Shown here in pieces: positions 20,750 to 30,600 of a stretch of 64,000 nucleotides of DNA. The stretch is from Vesta saturnalis. Its lineage: Eukaryota > Arthropoda > Insecta > Coleoptera > Lampyridae. The translations under genes were made by a program, and so were the position numbers. How positions within the stretch are numbered: the first letter of the stretch is position 1; each line of letters starts with the position of its first letter. Below the pieces are notes generated by a model. It searched no databases. It was not told the DNA's origin and saw only the letters and a list, made by a program, of their open reading frames with translations. The stretch spans positions 527,501 to 591,500 of the forward strand of contig JARFJB010001673.1 of assembly GCA_036346205.1 (NCBI GenBank), given 5' to 3'.

Positions 20750-21793
20750 ATGGATGCTGTATACTATGATCCCTCTCACCCTGTAGGGTTCGTTGGTATA
20801 ACACCTTTAACTAATGCTGTAAAGGGTAGATATGGTGAAGTGAAAAACTGGCTACAGGCACATGAAGCTTATACGGTACATAAACCAGTCAAAAAAAAGT
20901 TTCCACGAAATAAATATATTGTGAGTAACCTTTACGAGTTGTGGCAAGCGAATCTTTGTGATATGCGAACTTTAAGTAAACACAATAGTGGATACAATTA
21001 CATACTAACGGTAATTGATGTATTTAGCAAGAGGGCATGGGCGAGAGCACTTAAAACAGCCTCATCTGTAATTGAAGCATTCGCGGATATTTTTAAGGAT
21101 TGCGACAATACTCCGGCAAATCTACAGACGGATAAAGGCAAAGAGTTTGTGGCGAGCAGTGTACAAAACTTTTTCGACAAACAAAATATCAATTTCTATG
21201 TAACAAATAACCCCGATATAAAAGCATCTGTAGTTGGAAGATTCAATAAAACATTGAAGACAAAGATGTGGCGTTATTTCACTTACAAAAATTCCTACAG
21301 GTATATTGATGTACTCGAAAGACTTGTGACTGCTTACAACAATAGCCCTCATTTAAGTATAAAGATGGCCCCCGCGGCTGTAAACGATAAAAACATTTTG
21401 GAAGTGTGGAATAATCTGTACGCGGAAGGTTTAGGTCCAGTACGCCATCCTAAATATAAAGTCGGTGAGCATGTCAGAATCGCCAGAACTAAGTACACCT
21501 TTGAGAAGGGATATGAAACGAATTGGAGCGAGGAACTTTTTACAATTAGTACGGTGATAAAAAAAAGACCATCAGTTTATCGAATAATCGATCTTAATAA
21601 CGATCCTGTTGAGGGTACCTTTTACGAAGAAGAATTGCAAGTTGTTACGGTTGATAAAGATACTCTATTCAAAGTCGATAAGATTCTAGCAGAGAAGGGC
21701 CGGGGGCAATATAAGCAATACCTGGTCAAGTGGCGTAGATACAGTGACAAATTTAATAGCTGGGTGTTAGCTTCGCAGTTGAGACATATATAA
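20750..21793 (+). CDS. Polinton integrase (rve core plus chromodomain), catalytic Glu lost
   Basis: 347 residues with no internal stop. The retroviral-type integrase core has Asp71 (ANLCDM) and Asp128 (LQTDKGKEF). The third catalytic position, residue 163, is Gly in SVVGRFN (GGA, 21236-21238) where Glu is expected, explainable by one A-to-G change. The spacing (34 residues between positions 128 and 163) and the following FNKTLKTKMWRYFT block confirm the alignment. A basic SH3-like DNA-binding segment follows (VGEHVRIAR, about 240-248). A C-terminal chromodomain spans about 305-347 (FKVDKILAEK...QYLVKWRRYSD...SWV). This domain often steers insertion into chromatin with particular marks. The enzyme would join element ends to host DNA, but as written it should be inactive. 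The next gene starts two bases after its stop. Confidence 0.93.
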   Translation: MDAVYYDPSHPVGFVGITPLTNAVKGRYGEVKNWLQAHEAYTVHKPVKKKFPRNKYIVSNLYELWQANLCDMRTLSKHNSGYNYILTVIDVFSKRAWARALKTASSVIEAFADIFKDCDNTPANLQTDKGKEFVASSVQNFFDKQNINFYVTNNPDIKASVVGRFNKTLKTKMWRYFTYKNSYRYIDVLERLVTAYNNSPHLSIKMAPAAVNDKNILEVWNNLYAEGLGPVRHPKYKVGEHVRIARTKYTFEKGYETNWSEELFTISTVIKKRPSVYRIIDLNNDPVEGTFYEEELQVVTVDKDTLFKVDKILAEKGRGQYKQYLVKWRRYSDKFNSWVLASQLRHI

Positions 21794-21795
21794 AA

Positions 21796-22616
21796 ATGGA
21801 GTTTTATCTTACCTTATTGAGTAATAGCTCTATGACGTATTTTCCAGGTAATATGACGTCAAGTTTTATTACGCAGCTGCCAAAACGAATAAGATTAACA
21901 GGTTCGTGGGTTGTAGGGATATCGTAAATTCAGTACCCATGTTCTTTTGCCGCTGTAAGTGCAACAGATAATTTAATTTATTATAGAACAGAGCCACCTG
22001 GCGAGAACGTGTTAGAAACGATATTAAAAAAGGCCGCAGAATATTTTCAACTCGACAACGAGAAGACCATTTATATTGAAGATGGCTGGTACGTGATACG
22101 ATTCGCTTCGGGAAATTACGCCAGCATAGAAGAAGTTATCAGCGAGCTAAATAACCATGTACTAATAAGTAAATTTCTAACAATCAAATATCATAATCTA
22201 ACTAAGCGCGTCACTACGAAATTAAAAACTCAGCTCTCGCTATTCGGATTCTCACAACGTCTAGCCTTACAATTGGGTTATCGACCGTATCAGAACATAG
22301 CTGTGGAACCAATACCCCTCACCCCGCTAGTATATGGATAGGATTACCAACTCAGATGTTTGTTTATTGCGACATCGTTGAACCGCAAATTGTGGGTGAT
22401 GTTTTATCGCCGCTTATGCGTATAATAAATATTACTTCAGAAAACTGTGCTTACGGGGGTCATAAAGATGTGGTTTTTTCGCCTGCACACTACATACCGG
22501 TAATGACACGGGAATTTGAAAACATCGAGATTAATATAAAAACAGATACGGGTGCAACAATGCCATTTGAGTTTGGAACGTCGTGCCTGAAGCTACACTT
22601 TAAGAAAATACAATAA
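21796..22616 (+). pseudogene. structural-type gene of the Polinton-like element, broken
   Basis: The frame opens at ATG 21796 (MEFYLTLLSNSSMTYFPGN) and is interrupted by a nonsense TAA at 21925-21927. The same frame continues cleanly to about 22335, where a frame change leads to the last segment (MFVYCDIVEPQIVGD..., ending CLKLHFKKIQ at 22616). The total is about 270 codons. Alternating hydrophobic and polar stretches near both ends suggest a beta-rich fold, which would suit a minor capsid or penton-type protein. Its position between integrase and capsid-type gene fits. I recognise the arrangement as one that accompanies F54H12.2-like genes in animals, but assignment as a capsid component is inference. 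Its stop overlaps the next start as TAATG. Confidence 0.65.
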
Positions 22617-23026
22617 TGGTTTGCCCTTATCAGCAATATTACATGAATCAGGCCGGTAACGGTATCGGTTCTATCTACAGAGGTGCGCCATATCAACGTG
22701 GTCATGGAATAGGGAGCTGGTTAGGTGGTATATTTAGAAGTATAATACCATTATTTAAGTCTGGCGCAAAGGCTATTGGAAAAGAAGCTCTTAGGACGGG
22801 TGCTAATATTCTTGGTGACGTCATAGAGGATCGACCTATTAAGTATTCGTTTCAAGAAAGATTTCACGAGGCAGGTAGAAACCTTAAGCGTAAAGCCGAT
22901 GAGAAAATCGATAAAATGATGAAGGGTTCGGGTTATAAAAGAGTACGTCTGTCCGATAATAATCAATCTCCACTGAGAGCTGTTGCTAAGAAGAAGCCTG
23001 CTTACGACGATATATTTTCAAGATAA
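22616..23026 (+). CDS. small basic Gly/Lys-rich protein
   Basis: 136 residues, frame intact. The ATG at 22616 shares bases with the previous stop (TAATG). The N-terminal third is Gly/Tyr-rich (YQRGHGIGSWLGGIF). A short amphipathic or hydrophobic helix follows (IGSWLGGIFRSIIPLF, about 36-52). The C-terminal half is strongly basic (NLKRKADEKIDKMMKGSGYKR) and ends in Lys-rich text. This pattern resembles small virion proteins that bind DNA or disrupt membranes in adenovirus-like particles. The match is by composition and position only. Its stop overlaps the next ATG, again as TAATG, so the gene is boxed in on both sides. Confidence 0.7.
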   Translation: MVCPYQQYYMNQAGNGIGSIYRGAPYQRGHGIGSWLGGIFRSIIPLFKSGAKAIGKEALRTGANILGDVIEDRPIKYSFQERFHEAGRNLKRKADEKIDKMMKGSGYKRVRLSDNNQSPLRAVAKKKPAYDDIFSR

Positions 23027-24331
23027 TGGCTTTTCTACATGCACAATCGTGTGAATGCGTCAAGTCCGAACTGGATTTGTTCGCTTTACCGTCGACGCAG
23101 ATAAGTATCGAGAGTGGTGAATGGATATTTTACAAGCCCTTATCAGCTGTGAGTGATGATACCCCAATAGAATTTGTAGTCCCCGGAAATGGAAACGATT
23201 ATATAGATTTAAGTCAGACCAGGTTGTACATCACAGCTAAAGTTCTGAAACAAGGTGATACAGCACTTACAGACGCTGATGTTGGAGCACCGGTAAACAA
23301 TTGGATGCATTCGATTTTCTCACAGGTGGAGGTTTACTTAAATCAGAAGATGGTGTCGCAACCAAACAACACCTACGCCTACCGTTCATATATCGAAACG
23401 CTGCTAAATTATGGAAAGGAAACCAAGAGTTCACATCTGGGATGTACCTTATGGCACAATGATACAGCTGGACAGATGAATACACTGGGAAACGCAAATA
23501 ACGGTTTCTCAAAACGTCAAGCACTTGCGGCTACCGGAAAACAGATAGAGATGATTGGTCACGTGCACTCGGATTTGTTTAATCAAGAAAAGTTTCTCAT
23601 AAGTGGTGTTGAGTTAAAGGTTAAATTTGTACGATCAAGAGATACCTTTAGCCTAATGGCGGTACTCACTTCAAATTACAAGACGCGAATTATAGACGCT
23701 AGTTTACTGGTGAGACGTATGCGAATCAATCCAACTATTCTAATTGCGCACGCTAAAGCTTTAGAAACAACAGCCGTAAAATAACCTGTTACAAGGACCG
23801 ACGTAAAAGTGTTAATTATACCTGCAGGCATACAGCGAAAATCATTGGATAATATTTTCCTGGGTCAGTTACCTAAACGATGCATCCTAGGCTTTGTAGC
23901 AAATAAAGCCTTCAACGGTGACTGCCTCTCAAACCCGTTCAATTTTCATCATTGCAATATTAACTACATGTCGTTATATATTGACGGTCAGCAAATTCCT
24001 TCGAAGGCCTTACAAGCAGACTTTACAGCTAATGGTTTATGTGTAAGAGCCTTATTCTCTGGTACGGGTATTCATTTTTTGAATTGAAGGTAACGATATA
24101 TCGAGAAGTGATTACCCCAACGGCTACTGTTTAATGGCCTTTGACCTAACACCTGACCTGTCCGCAAACGCTAGAACGCACTGGAATTTAGTTAGAAACG
24201 GCTCCCTTCGGCTGGAAGTCGGGTTTGAAGAAGCGCTCACCGTAACCGTTAACTGTTTGGCGTATGCAGAATTCGATAACGTGATCGAGATCGATAAACA
24301 TCGGAATGTCGTTGTGGATTTTAGCTGTTAA
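23026..24331 (+). pseudogene. F54H12.2-like capsid-type protein, one stop and one frameshift
   Basis: A gene of about 435 codons resembling the C. elegans F54H12.2 family, whose neighbour F54H12.3 is a transposon-type integrase. The first 252 residues are open from ATG 23026 (SCECVKSELDLF; SGEWIFYKPLSAVSDDTPIEF; DYIDLSQTRLYI). A TAA at 23782-23784 interrupts the same frame. The middle part follows (KSLDNIFLGQLPKRCILGFV; KAFNGDCLSNPFNFHH; YMSLYIDGQQIPS). A frame change near 24085 leads to the end (FDLTPDLSANARTHW; YAEFDNVIEID, to 24331). Strand-rich text and its position between basic protein and protease make a capsid-shell role likely, but that is inference. The gene is too short for the largest Polinton major capsid proteins (over 600 residues). 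Confidence 0.8.
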
Positions 24332-24391
24332 AAGTGGTAGCTCTAACCTGCAAGTTTCAGTGTACAGCAGCAGCCGATAGAAGCTGGACGC

Positions 24392-24928
24392 ATGCTTGGA
24401 CGTACAAGTGGAGTTAACAACGAATTCATACCGAAAGAAATTGCCGTGTTTACAGATCACGGTCGTTTATCGTTGATGCTGATAAACCCACCTCGAGGCT
24501 ACTTTATATCAGGATCCATGTCACGACAGTTAGAATTTATGGAGGATAATTATTATGGGCTGAAATGGTGGTCGGGTCATGTAAATTACATCAATTTCCG
24601 TGAGTAGTTGATGAGAGTGTTGCGCCCATTTAACAAAATTCACGTTAAGGGCCGTGAAAAACAACAGTTTTTAAGGTTTCTTAACAAACCAATAGTAAAC
24701 CTGGAGGAGACTGGTTGCCCGTCGATTAAACAGTTGAAAAAGGAAGCAAAAGCATACAGCTGTTTAAACCATAACATCACTGAGCCTATGTGTGCACTGG
24801 AAAACGCCTTACTACTGCAAGACTGGACGCATACCAATTCCAGAGATGTACGCGGTATAAGTGTTGAGATGTTTGAAATCGATCCCCAGCCACAAGAAGA
24901 ATGTGTTTCGGCTTGCACGTGCTTCTAA
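24392..24928 (+). pseudogene. small unknown Polinton-associated gene, in-frame stop
   Basis: Two open segments lie in one frame, 24392-24604 and 24608-24925, separated only by a TAG at 24605-24607. The first has a strand-rich start (IPKEIAVFTDHGRLSLMLI) and a Trp-containing block (LKWWSGHVNYI). The second carries IHVKGREKQQFLRFLN, NLEETGCPSI and a Cys/His-containing part (YSCLNHN) with a later CALENALLL. Proteins of this layout recur in insect genomes near F54H12.2-like genes. The pattern of beta strands followed by VKG and NLE blocks could be a nuclease-like fold, but I cannot assign a function. The 3' end overlaps the protease frame by about 65 bases. Confidence 0.6.
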
Positions 24929-25307
24929 TCAACTACCGAGACACGCACCTAGACCGTGTGCAATTATCGTAAACACGGATCCTGAAAACAAACCAGGTCA
25001 GCATTGGACCGCTATCTACATTGAAGAGAATGGTAACGGAGAGTATTTTGATTCCTTTGGACGAGCACCGTTAGGATATCATTTACGTTTCCTAGAGAAG
25101 AATTCCAGATGCTTCGTATACAATAAAACAATACTACAAGACTATCATTCGGATGTGTGTGGACTTTATACCTTAATGTTTCTGTATTTTAGATTACATA
25201 ATTTACCTATGTTTGATTTTGTAAAAAAAACTATTTTAGTACATGTAGTAAATGACGAGATAATCAAATTATTGTTTAACGCCTGTTACCCAACTATTCT
25301 ATTATGA
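24861..25307 (+). CDS. adenain-type cysteine protease (Polinton PRO)
   Basis: 148 residues counted from 24861. Catalytic residues fit the adenovirus protease fold: His48 in GQHWTAIYI, Asp64 in EYFDSFG (Asp in place of the adenoviral Glu), Gln93 (LQDYHS) and Cys100 in SDVCGLYTLMF. The Gln-to-Cys spacing of seven matches adenain. Such proteases mature capsid and core proteins during particle assembly. There is no in-frame ATG before the catalytic His, so the true start must be a non-ATG codon, be spliced, or have been lost to a frame change; the N-terminal text (RPCAIIVNTDP) is otherwise as expected. It is the last recognisable gene of the element, and an ATAAATAAA signal follows directly after its TGA. 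Confidence 0.85.
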   Translation: MLRCLKSIPSHKKNVFRLARASNQLPRHAPRPCAIIVNTDPENKPGQHWTAIYIEENGNGEYFDSFGRAPLGYHLRFLEKNSRCFVYNKTILQDYHSDVCGLYTLMFLYFRLHNLPMFDFVKKTILVHVVNDEIIKLLFNACYPTILL

Positions 25308-25316
25308 TAAATAAAG
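25305..25316 (+). terminator. candidate poly(A) signal after protease
   Basis: TGATAAATAAAGAG places AATAAA within ten bases of the protease stop, followed by a T-rich stretch. It is a possible 3' end for the compact gene array. Confidence 0.4.
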
Positions 25317-26330
25317 AGATTTTTTGGTACCCTACTTTTTTTAATTAATAATTGCGTGATACCTACTTTGTTTTCTTTCTGTTTAATTCAGCATGTGTGT
25401 TTTTAAAAATCGTGTTATAAAATTTTATGATTTAGTGTTTTTTAAAAGAAATTATGTTAACCATTCGATATTGGTAATCAATTTTTTAGACTATTAATTT
25501 TAACAGAGTTATATAATTACACGGTAATTAGCTAAAGTAAACATGAACAGTGGTTTCTTACTACATATTGTTGTGGAATTTAAAACACGTAATTAGTACA
25601 TTCCAAACTTCTAATATGGTTTTTTATAAAAACAATTTGCGTGTCCGCATGTACAATATGAATATTTTTCAAACCGTTTTGTTATTAATTATTTTAATAG
25701 AAAGGTAAAATACAAGTAGCAGTATTCAGGTTTTGTGTATTACGTTCTAAATTAGTTAGTGATCGGAATGTAATAGTCTGTTTATATCCAACCATTCACA
25801 AATCGTATTTTAGTGAGACACGTTGTATAAAAAATATTTCAGTTCAACATATGGTACAGCTGAAGGAAAAAACACTTCTAAAGGTAAGCGTATTATTTTA
25901 ATATATGTTTTTACCTGATATTGCTAACAAAAATGTCGATAAAGATTTTTTTTTAAATGTATTATTACTCTTATAGGATGACGTCATAAGATCAGTTCTA
26001 CAAATAGTATGTACGTACGTATTCGTGGATTTTAAACTTGTAGTTATTGTTAATTCACGTATAATAATAAAACCATTGAAGCCTAAAGGTGCTATGATAT
26101 GGGAGTCTTCTGTTTGGAAATCTTTGTCCATACAACCGAGCAGCTGGACGAGCATTGTAATTAGTAGCACAAATGCACATTGATCAGCCCTCAAATACAA
26201 TAATTTTTACAATAATTAGACAAAAACAATACAGCACAAGAAAATCAAATTCAACAATTATTTGACAGTTAAAAGGTATTCATTATTTAATTTGCTCTTT
26301 GGCCAATTCTGTCGCTTATGTTGTAAATAT
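25317..26330. other. non-coding, no defined element
   Basis: AT-rich DNA that may include the right end of the Polinton-type element. I saw no inverted partner to any left-hand sequence and no DNA polymerase fragments. Confidence 0.5.
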
Positions 26331-26334
26331 CTTA

Positions 26335-26805
26335 TAAACGGAGCGCTCATTCGTTAAAATATCAAGTATGATTTTAGTTTCAAAATGAAATGGTGAGTTT
26401 AAAACCGTAATCTTTTTGCAAAAGATCAGTGAGGTAAGGCTTTTCTTTTGTTTTAAGTGGTTTTAAGCCAACTAACTGAATTTCACCGGAATAATTGCAA
26501 TTAGTATGTTTTTTTTTTTGGTTTAATAAGCAATTGCCTTATTTTTTTCTTAAAATAAAAATTTTTTTCTTGAATTGTGTGATCTTTTATATTTCAAAAA
26601 CTAAGCGCTCATTCCAAAAATACCAGGTATGATTTCAGTTTCAAAATAAAACGGTGAGTCCGAAATGGTAACCTTTCTTCCAAAAAAACAGTGAGGCATA
26701 TGTTTTTCTTTTGTTTTAAGTGGTGACTTCAATACATTCTACGCCACTGGATGGAGCCAACTAACTGAAATTCAACGGAATAATTGCAATTAGTGAGACA
26801 TTAAG
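26335..26805. repeat. two direct repeat units (~200 bp)
   Basis: Units near 26335-26515 and 26590-26800 share GCGCTCATTC, GTATGATTT(T/C)AGTTTCAAAAT, CTTTTGTTTTAAGTGG, CCAACTAACTGAA and GGAATAATTGCAATTAGT. The second copy has an extra block of about 35 bp (CAATACATTCTACGCCACTG). The copies are about 80 percent alike by eye. Confidence 0.75.
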
Positions 26806-27313
26806 GTATGCCAAATTTCAATTTAACTTTTCTTCCGGTTTTTAAGAAATCTTAAAAAGTCTTCAAAAATGTTTTTCTTAAATACCCTGTATCTCGGTTA
26901 GAAAGAATTTTCGGAAACGAGTTCATAAGAATTTTTGTTTTATTTTGGAACCTCCAGTTTTCGTTTGTCGGTGGTTTTAAGTAGTAAAATTAAACTTGTT
27001 ACCTCAAGTAACATTTTTTCTTAAACAATAATATTAAGATTAAATAAAGATTAATTAAGTTTGCACGAACCTTTCCTACTAGTCTCTACTGACCACAGTA
27101 ACTTGAAAAAAATATTTAAAAAAATACTGTTTGTAGTTTTTTTTTTTGTAAATGGCCGTCCTTTTAAAAGGACACTGGGTAAATAAGTATACAGGATGTT
27201 TGTTTTCAATATTTTTAATGTTGCAAAATAAAAAAATGTTTGGTATGGTATTCAACAAAACATAGGACATGTAAAGTCACATTAGCATTTCGTTGATCTT
27301 TTTGTGACAAACT

Positions 27314-27690
27314 CTACAAGGTGTTTATTTCTGAAACGTAACAGTCTAGACGTTCAAATCGTAATTCCAAATTTTTTAAAGGAGATGGTCTTCCGAGTCG
27401 TTTACTTCCTCTGTCATATTTTTCTATTAATGGCACAGCTACAGAATGTCTGAACCCAAAATGACCAAGCTTATCATCTTGCTCTTTATCTAACTTCCAA
27501 GCAGTTTGTTCAGCAGCGTCCACGTAGTGCATTATAATAGGGGTTTCTGGTCGGTTCGATCCACACCATCCATATTTTTGTTATACATATCGATATTCTG
27601 AGGTAATGGAACATTTCCATGGAGGCATTATATTGATGTTAACAGAAGTACCTGGTGGACAGTAATCATCATCTTACAAACTATTTAATA
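27314..27690 (-). pseudogene. piggyBac-type transposase fragment
   Basis: Minus-strand text fits the C-terminal region of piggyBac transposases. A degraded stretch precedes VDAAEQTAWKL (matching the helix after the catalytic core), then HFGFRHSVAVPLIEKY, then KRLGRPSPLKNLELRFERLDCY, where the GRPS and RF-x-x-L blocks are characteristic. The catalytic aspartates and the Cys-rich tail are not visible. It is a small fossil without recognisable TTAA ends. Confidence 0.6.
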
Positions 27691-27699
27691 GCTCATCTA

Positions 27700-30600
27700 A
27701 CCTTAACTCACTAAAATAAAGGATATCATATTAGCCTTTTAAAAGGGCATACAAGTTTGAACCTATCTAGACCTCCCAGTTTTAAAAAACAAATATCTTT
27801 CTTTGCATGAATAGCATGTTTAATACATAGTAAATATATTTTGACTAGTTTTTGTTGAACAATTACAAAAACATGCGTGAAAACTTACCTGACAAGTCTT
27901 AAATCGTGAGCACCTTCCATAATATTTCACCAGTTTCTAACAACAAATAAAACACCGAAAATAACTGAAACTCGATTGTTGACAGGTCACTTGATATCTA
28001 AATAATAAAATTTTAGCAGCGCCATGTCTGATTTAATACTTAAACTTGCCTTTATAACTTTTAAATAGAATTCTAAATGCTGTCCTTGTAAAAGGACGTG
28101 GGCATATTTGGGTTAAAGCTGCTTTAGTATGCGATGAGAATTTTACCGGTTACAAACAACCTCCAAGGAGAAAAGCGACAGTTTTTGAGTTTAGGATTAA
28201 AAGGTTTGCAATTTAGGGGCTCGTGAAGGGAACTAAAAGCTAGTAATAGCTAGTCGAAATAAAGTAATTATTTTTAACTCACCCCATATATTACAAAATT
28301 TAACCTGAGCTTTTATAATCGTAGTGCCTGTATCATAAGATTTTATAAAGTGGATAATGTATAGTTTACAAATTAAACGAGCTGATATAGATAAATAAAT
28401 TGCAAACATCCTTGGAACTGTTTTTTAAGTATCGCATTAAAGATTACAACAGGGTTAAAAAAAATTGTTTTCCTGTGTACAGTGATTCAATACAATAGTA
28501 CATTAAAATAATTAAATGTAGTCTGAAAATACTAAAGGTAGTAGCCATTCTAATCAATGCACTAATCTGAATTAGCATACCAAATGTCTGGAAATATCAG
28601 ATAAGTTTTCAAAATACCATGACTTTAAAAACAGCTCATTGAAGTTTAACTTGCACTACAAAGCAAATATATTAGTACCAGCTGTAAAAATGTATAGTCT
28701 ATATATTCAGGTTTATACCTCAATGTGTCTCACATCAGATGATTTTGTTTTTTAGCAAAGTTACCTGTCACTAATTTACTTGCGACGATTTCCAGCTCAT
28801 GCAACATGGATATGGGTCTTACACTTTGGAGTAAACTTGTTCCACATTATTTTGAATTATTTGTTCGAAAGTAATAAATTCTTGAAAAAGTCAATTACCT
28901 GTCTATTAATACTCTTAACCTTAATAATGACTTTATATGATTTGGATTATATTCTTAAATAATAGTACCTTATCGTATTATGCTCAGAAGTGTCATTGGA
29001 TGTATCGTAACGAGTATATTTGACGCCGAGCGAAGCGACGCGAACTATAACATTAAGTCGCACCTAAGCCAAATACAGTATATTATTTTTTCTCAACACG
29101 CTTGCAACATGGTTAAAACTCAAATCTTTCAATTTAATTTAGTACGTATTTTAAACTTGTACTTTGCATTGAATTGCATAACATTGTTTCGAGGGTACTA
29201 ATAGTATATTTAGAGTCGCTTGACTTTTGCTATCGTTGCAAATAGAAACAAAATAGCAGCTGAGAGAAATCACTTGAATTGTGTTTATCAAGATACAAAA
29301 TGTCAAACTTCTATGGCGTTCGGAGAAAAACATATTGGCTTAAAAACCAAAACATAAACAAGAATGTATACAAAAGGAAAATCTTAAACAACTTCCTTCA
29401 ACCCTAAACGTTTATGGAGTAACGCTTTTTTCAACATCAGACCTGTTTTTTAAGAAACTACCTAACCCCTACCCGAAGGTACGCAACTTAGGTTGCGGAA
29501 ATCTGCTGCTCCACTACTAGGTCGCTTTCCTTTCGTTGTGTAATGCGTCGCGTACATTAGGATATCCTAGGCGGCTTGTCCTCCGATTCAATTTCTCTGT
29601 CTTCTGTCAATAAAGTGATAGGAATCACATCGAAAGTCATAAACCTAGTAATATCGCTAGTCAGCCTCAGTACTACTACCAAGACTATCCTTGATCGCCT
29701 ACTTGCAAATGAAGTCTTTGTGTATAGAAAATGATGCATGTAAATAGTGCCCTAGCCTATTAATCCGTGTGGTGAGAGCCACAATTCCTCTTCTTCCAAG
29801 TCATTGGTCGGTTAAAGTGTAACACACTTATAATCAAACAGTTTCTCCAAAGCTTAGCGTATGCCATCTTACAAATCTTCTCCGACTAACTCGTGATTGA
29901 TACAACCGCACGCACGTACTTTTAACGCCATATGTACTCTCGCGTGATAGTTACCGTTACAGCACTTTCCGTTATTCGGATTCCTTACCCCTAAATAACG
30001 CACCACGGATATCGTAAAAAGCGGTAGTTGACATCAGAGCCGTTCGTCGGGAACACCCATTACTAAAAATCGAACAGAATCCTCTCTATTAGAGAAAATG
30101 AACTCTTAGACTGACACCTAATTGATTTTACAAACTACCACTCCTAGTTACAGACCGAGGTACCTCACTAATAATACAAAAAAAAACTGCTTCACGTCCA
30201 CCCGTCTGCAATTATTTCCGCACCCACAGCATCTAGAATGCGATGGTGTGACGGTGCACTTCCTTTTATGTATTTTTTTCATGCTACAATCCGTCCGATA
30301 CCAATATACTTTACGTGCCTAGTTTGCTCAATCCCGAAATCCTTGATATCCTCAATGTCCGCTACACACAGTTTGGTCACTCAACGAGCAATAACAACGG
30401 AATTTTACTAACCTTATTGCAAATTAGAAACACCGAACGAACCTAAATTTCGGTAATTGATAATTATTTCATGAAGAACGCTCCATTGGTACAATAATCA
30501 CTTCCAATCATTTACCACACTGCTCAGAACCAGCAATGCAGACTACTACCCTGTTTTCCAAAAACATTTCAACCACATTCGATCACTCGATCCTCTAATT

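Larger units (their letters stand above)
19060..25307 (+). mobile_element. Polinton/Maverick-type element, incomplete
   Basis: Nine head-to-tail plus-strand genes: FtsK/HerA-type packaging ATPase, hydrophobic-tailed small protein, unknown gene, rve integrase with chromodomain, structural-type gene, small basic protein, F54H12.2-like capsid-type gene, small unknown gene, adenain-type protease. ATPase, integrase and protease together define Polinton/Maverick-type elements and their virus relatives. Gene junctions are extremely tight. No family-B DNA polymerase and no terminal inverted repeats were found. The left boundary is the MULE junction at about 19050, and the right boundary lies somewhere after 25307. 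Disabling changes are spread over several genes, so this is a truncated and decaying copy. Confidence 0.88.

Noticed and set aside
19060..27000. Search for DNA polymerase B, terminal protein or primase motifs
   Set aside because: No YxDTDS-like, exonuclease or P-loop primase motifs were found in any frame that I could read.
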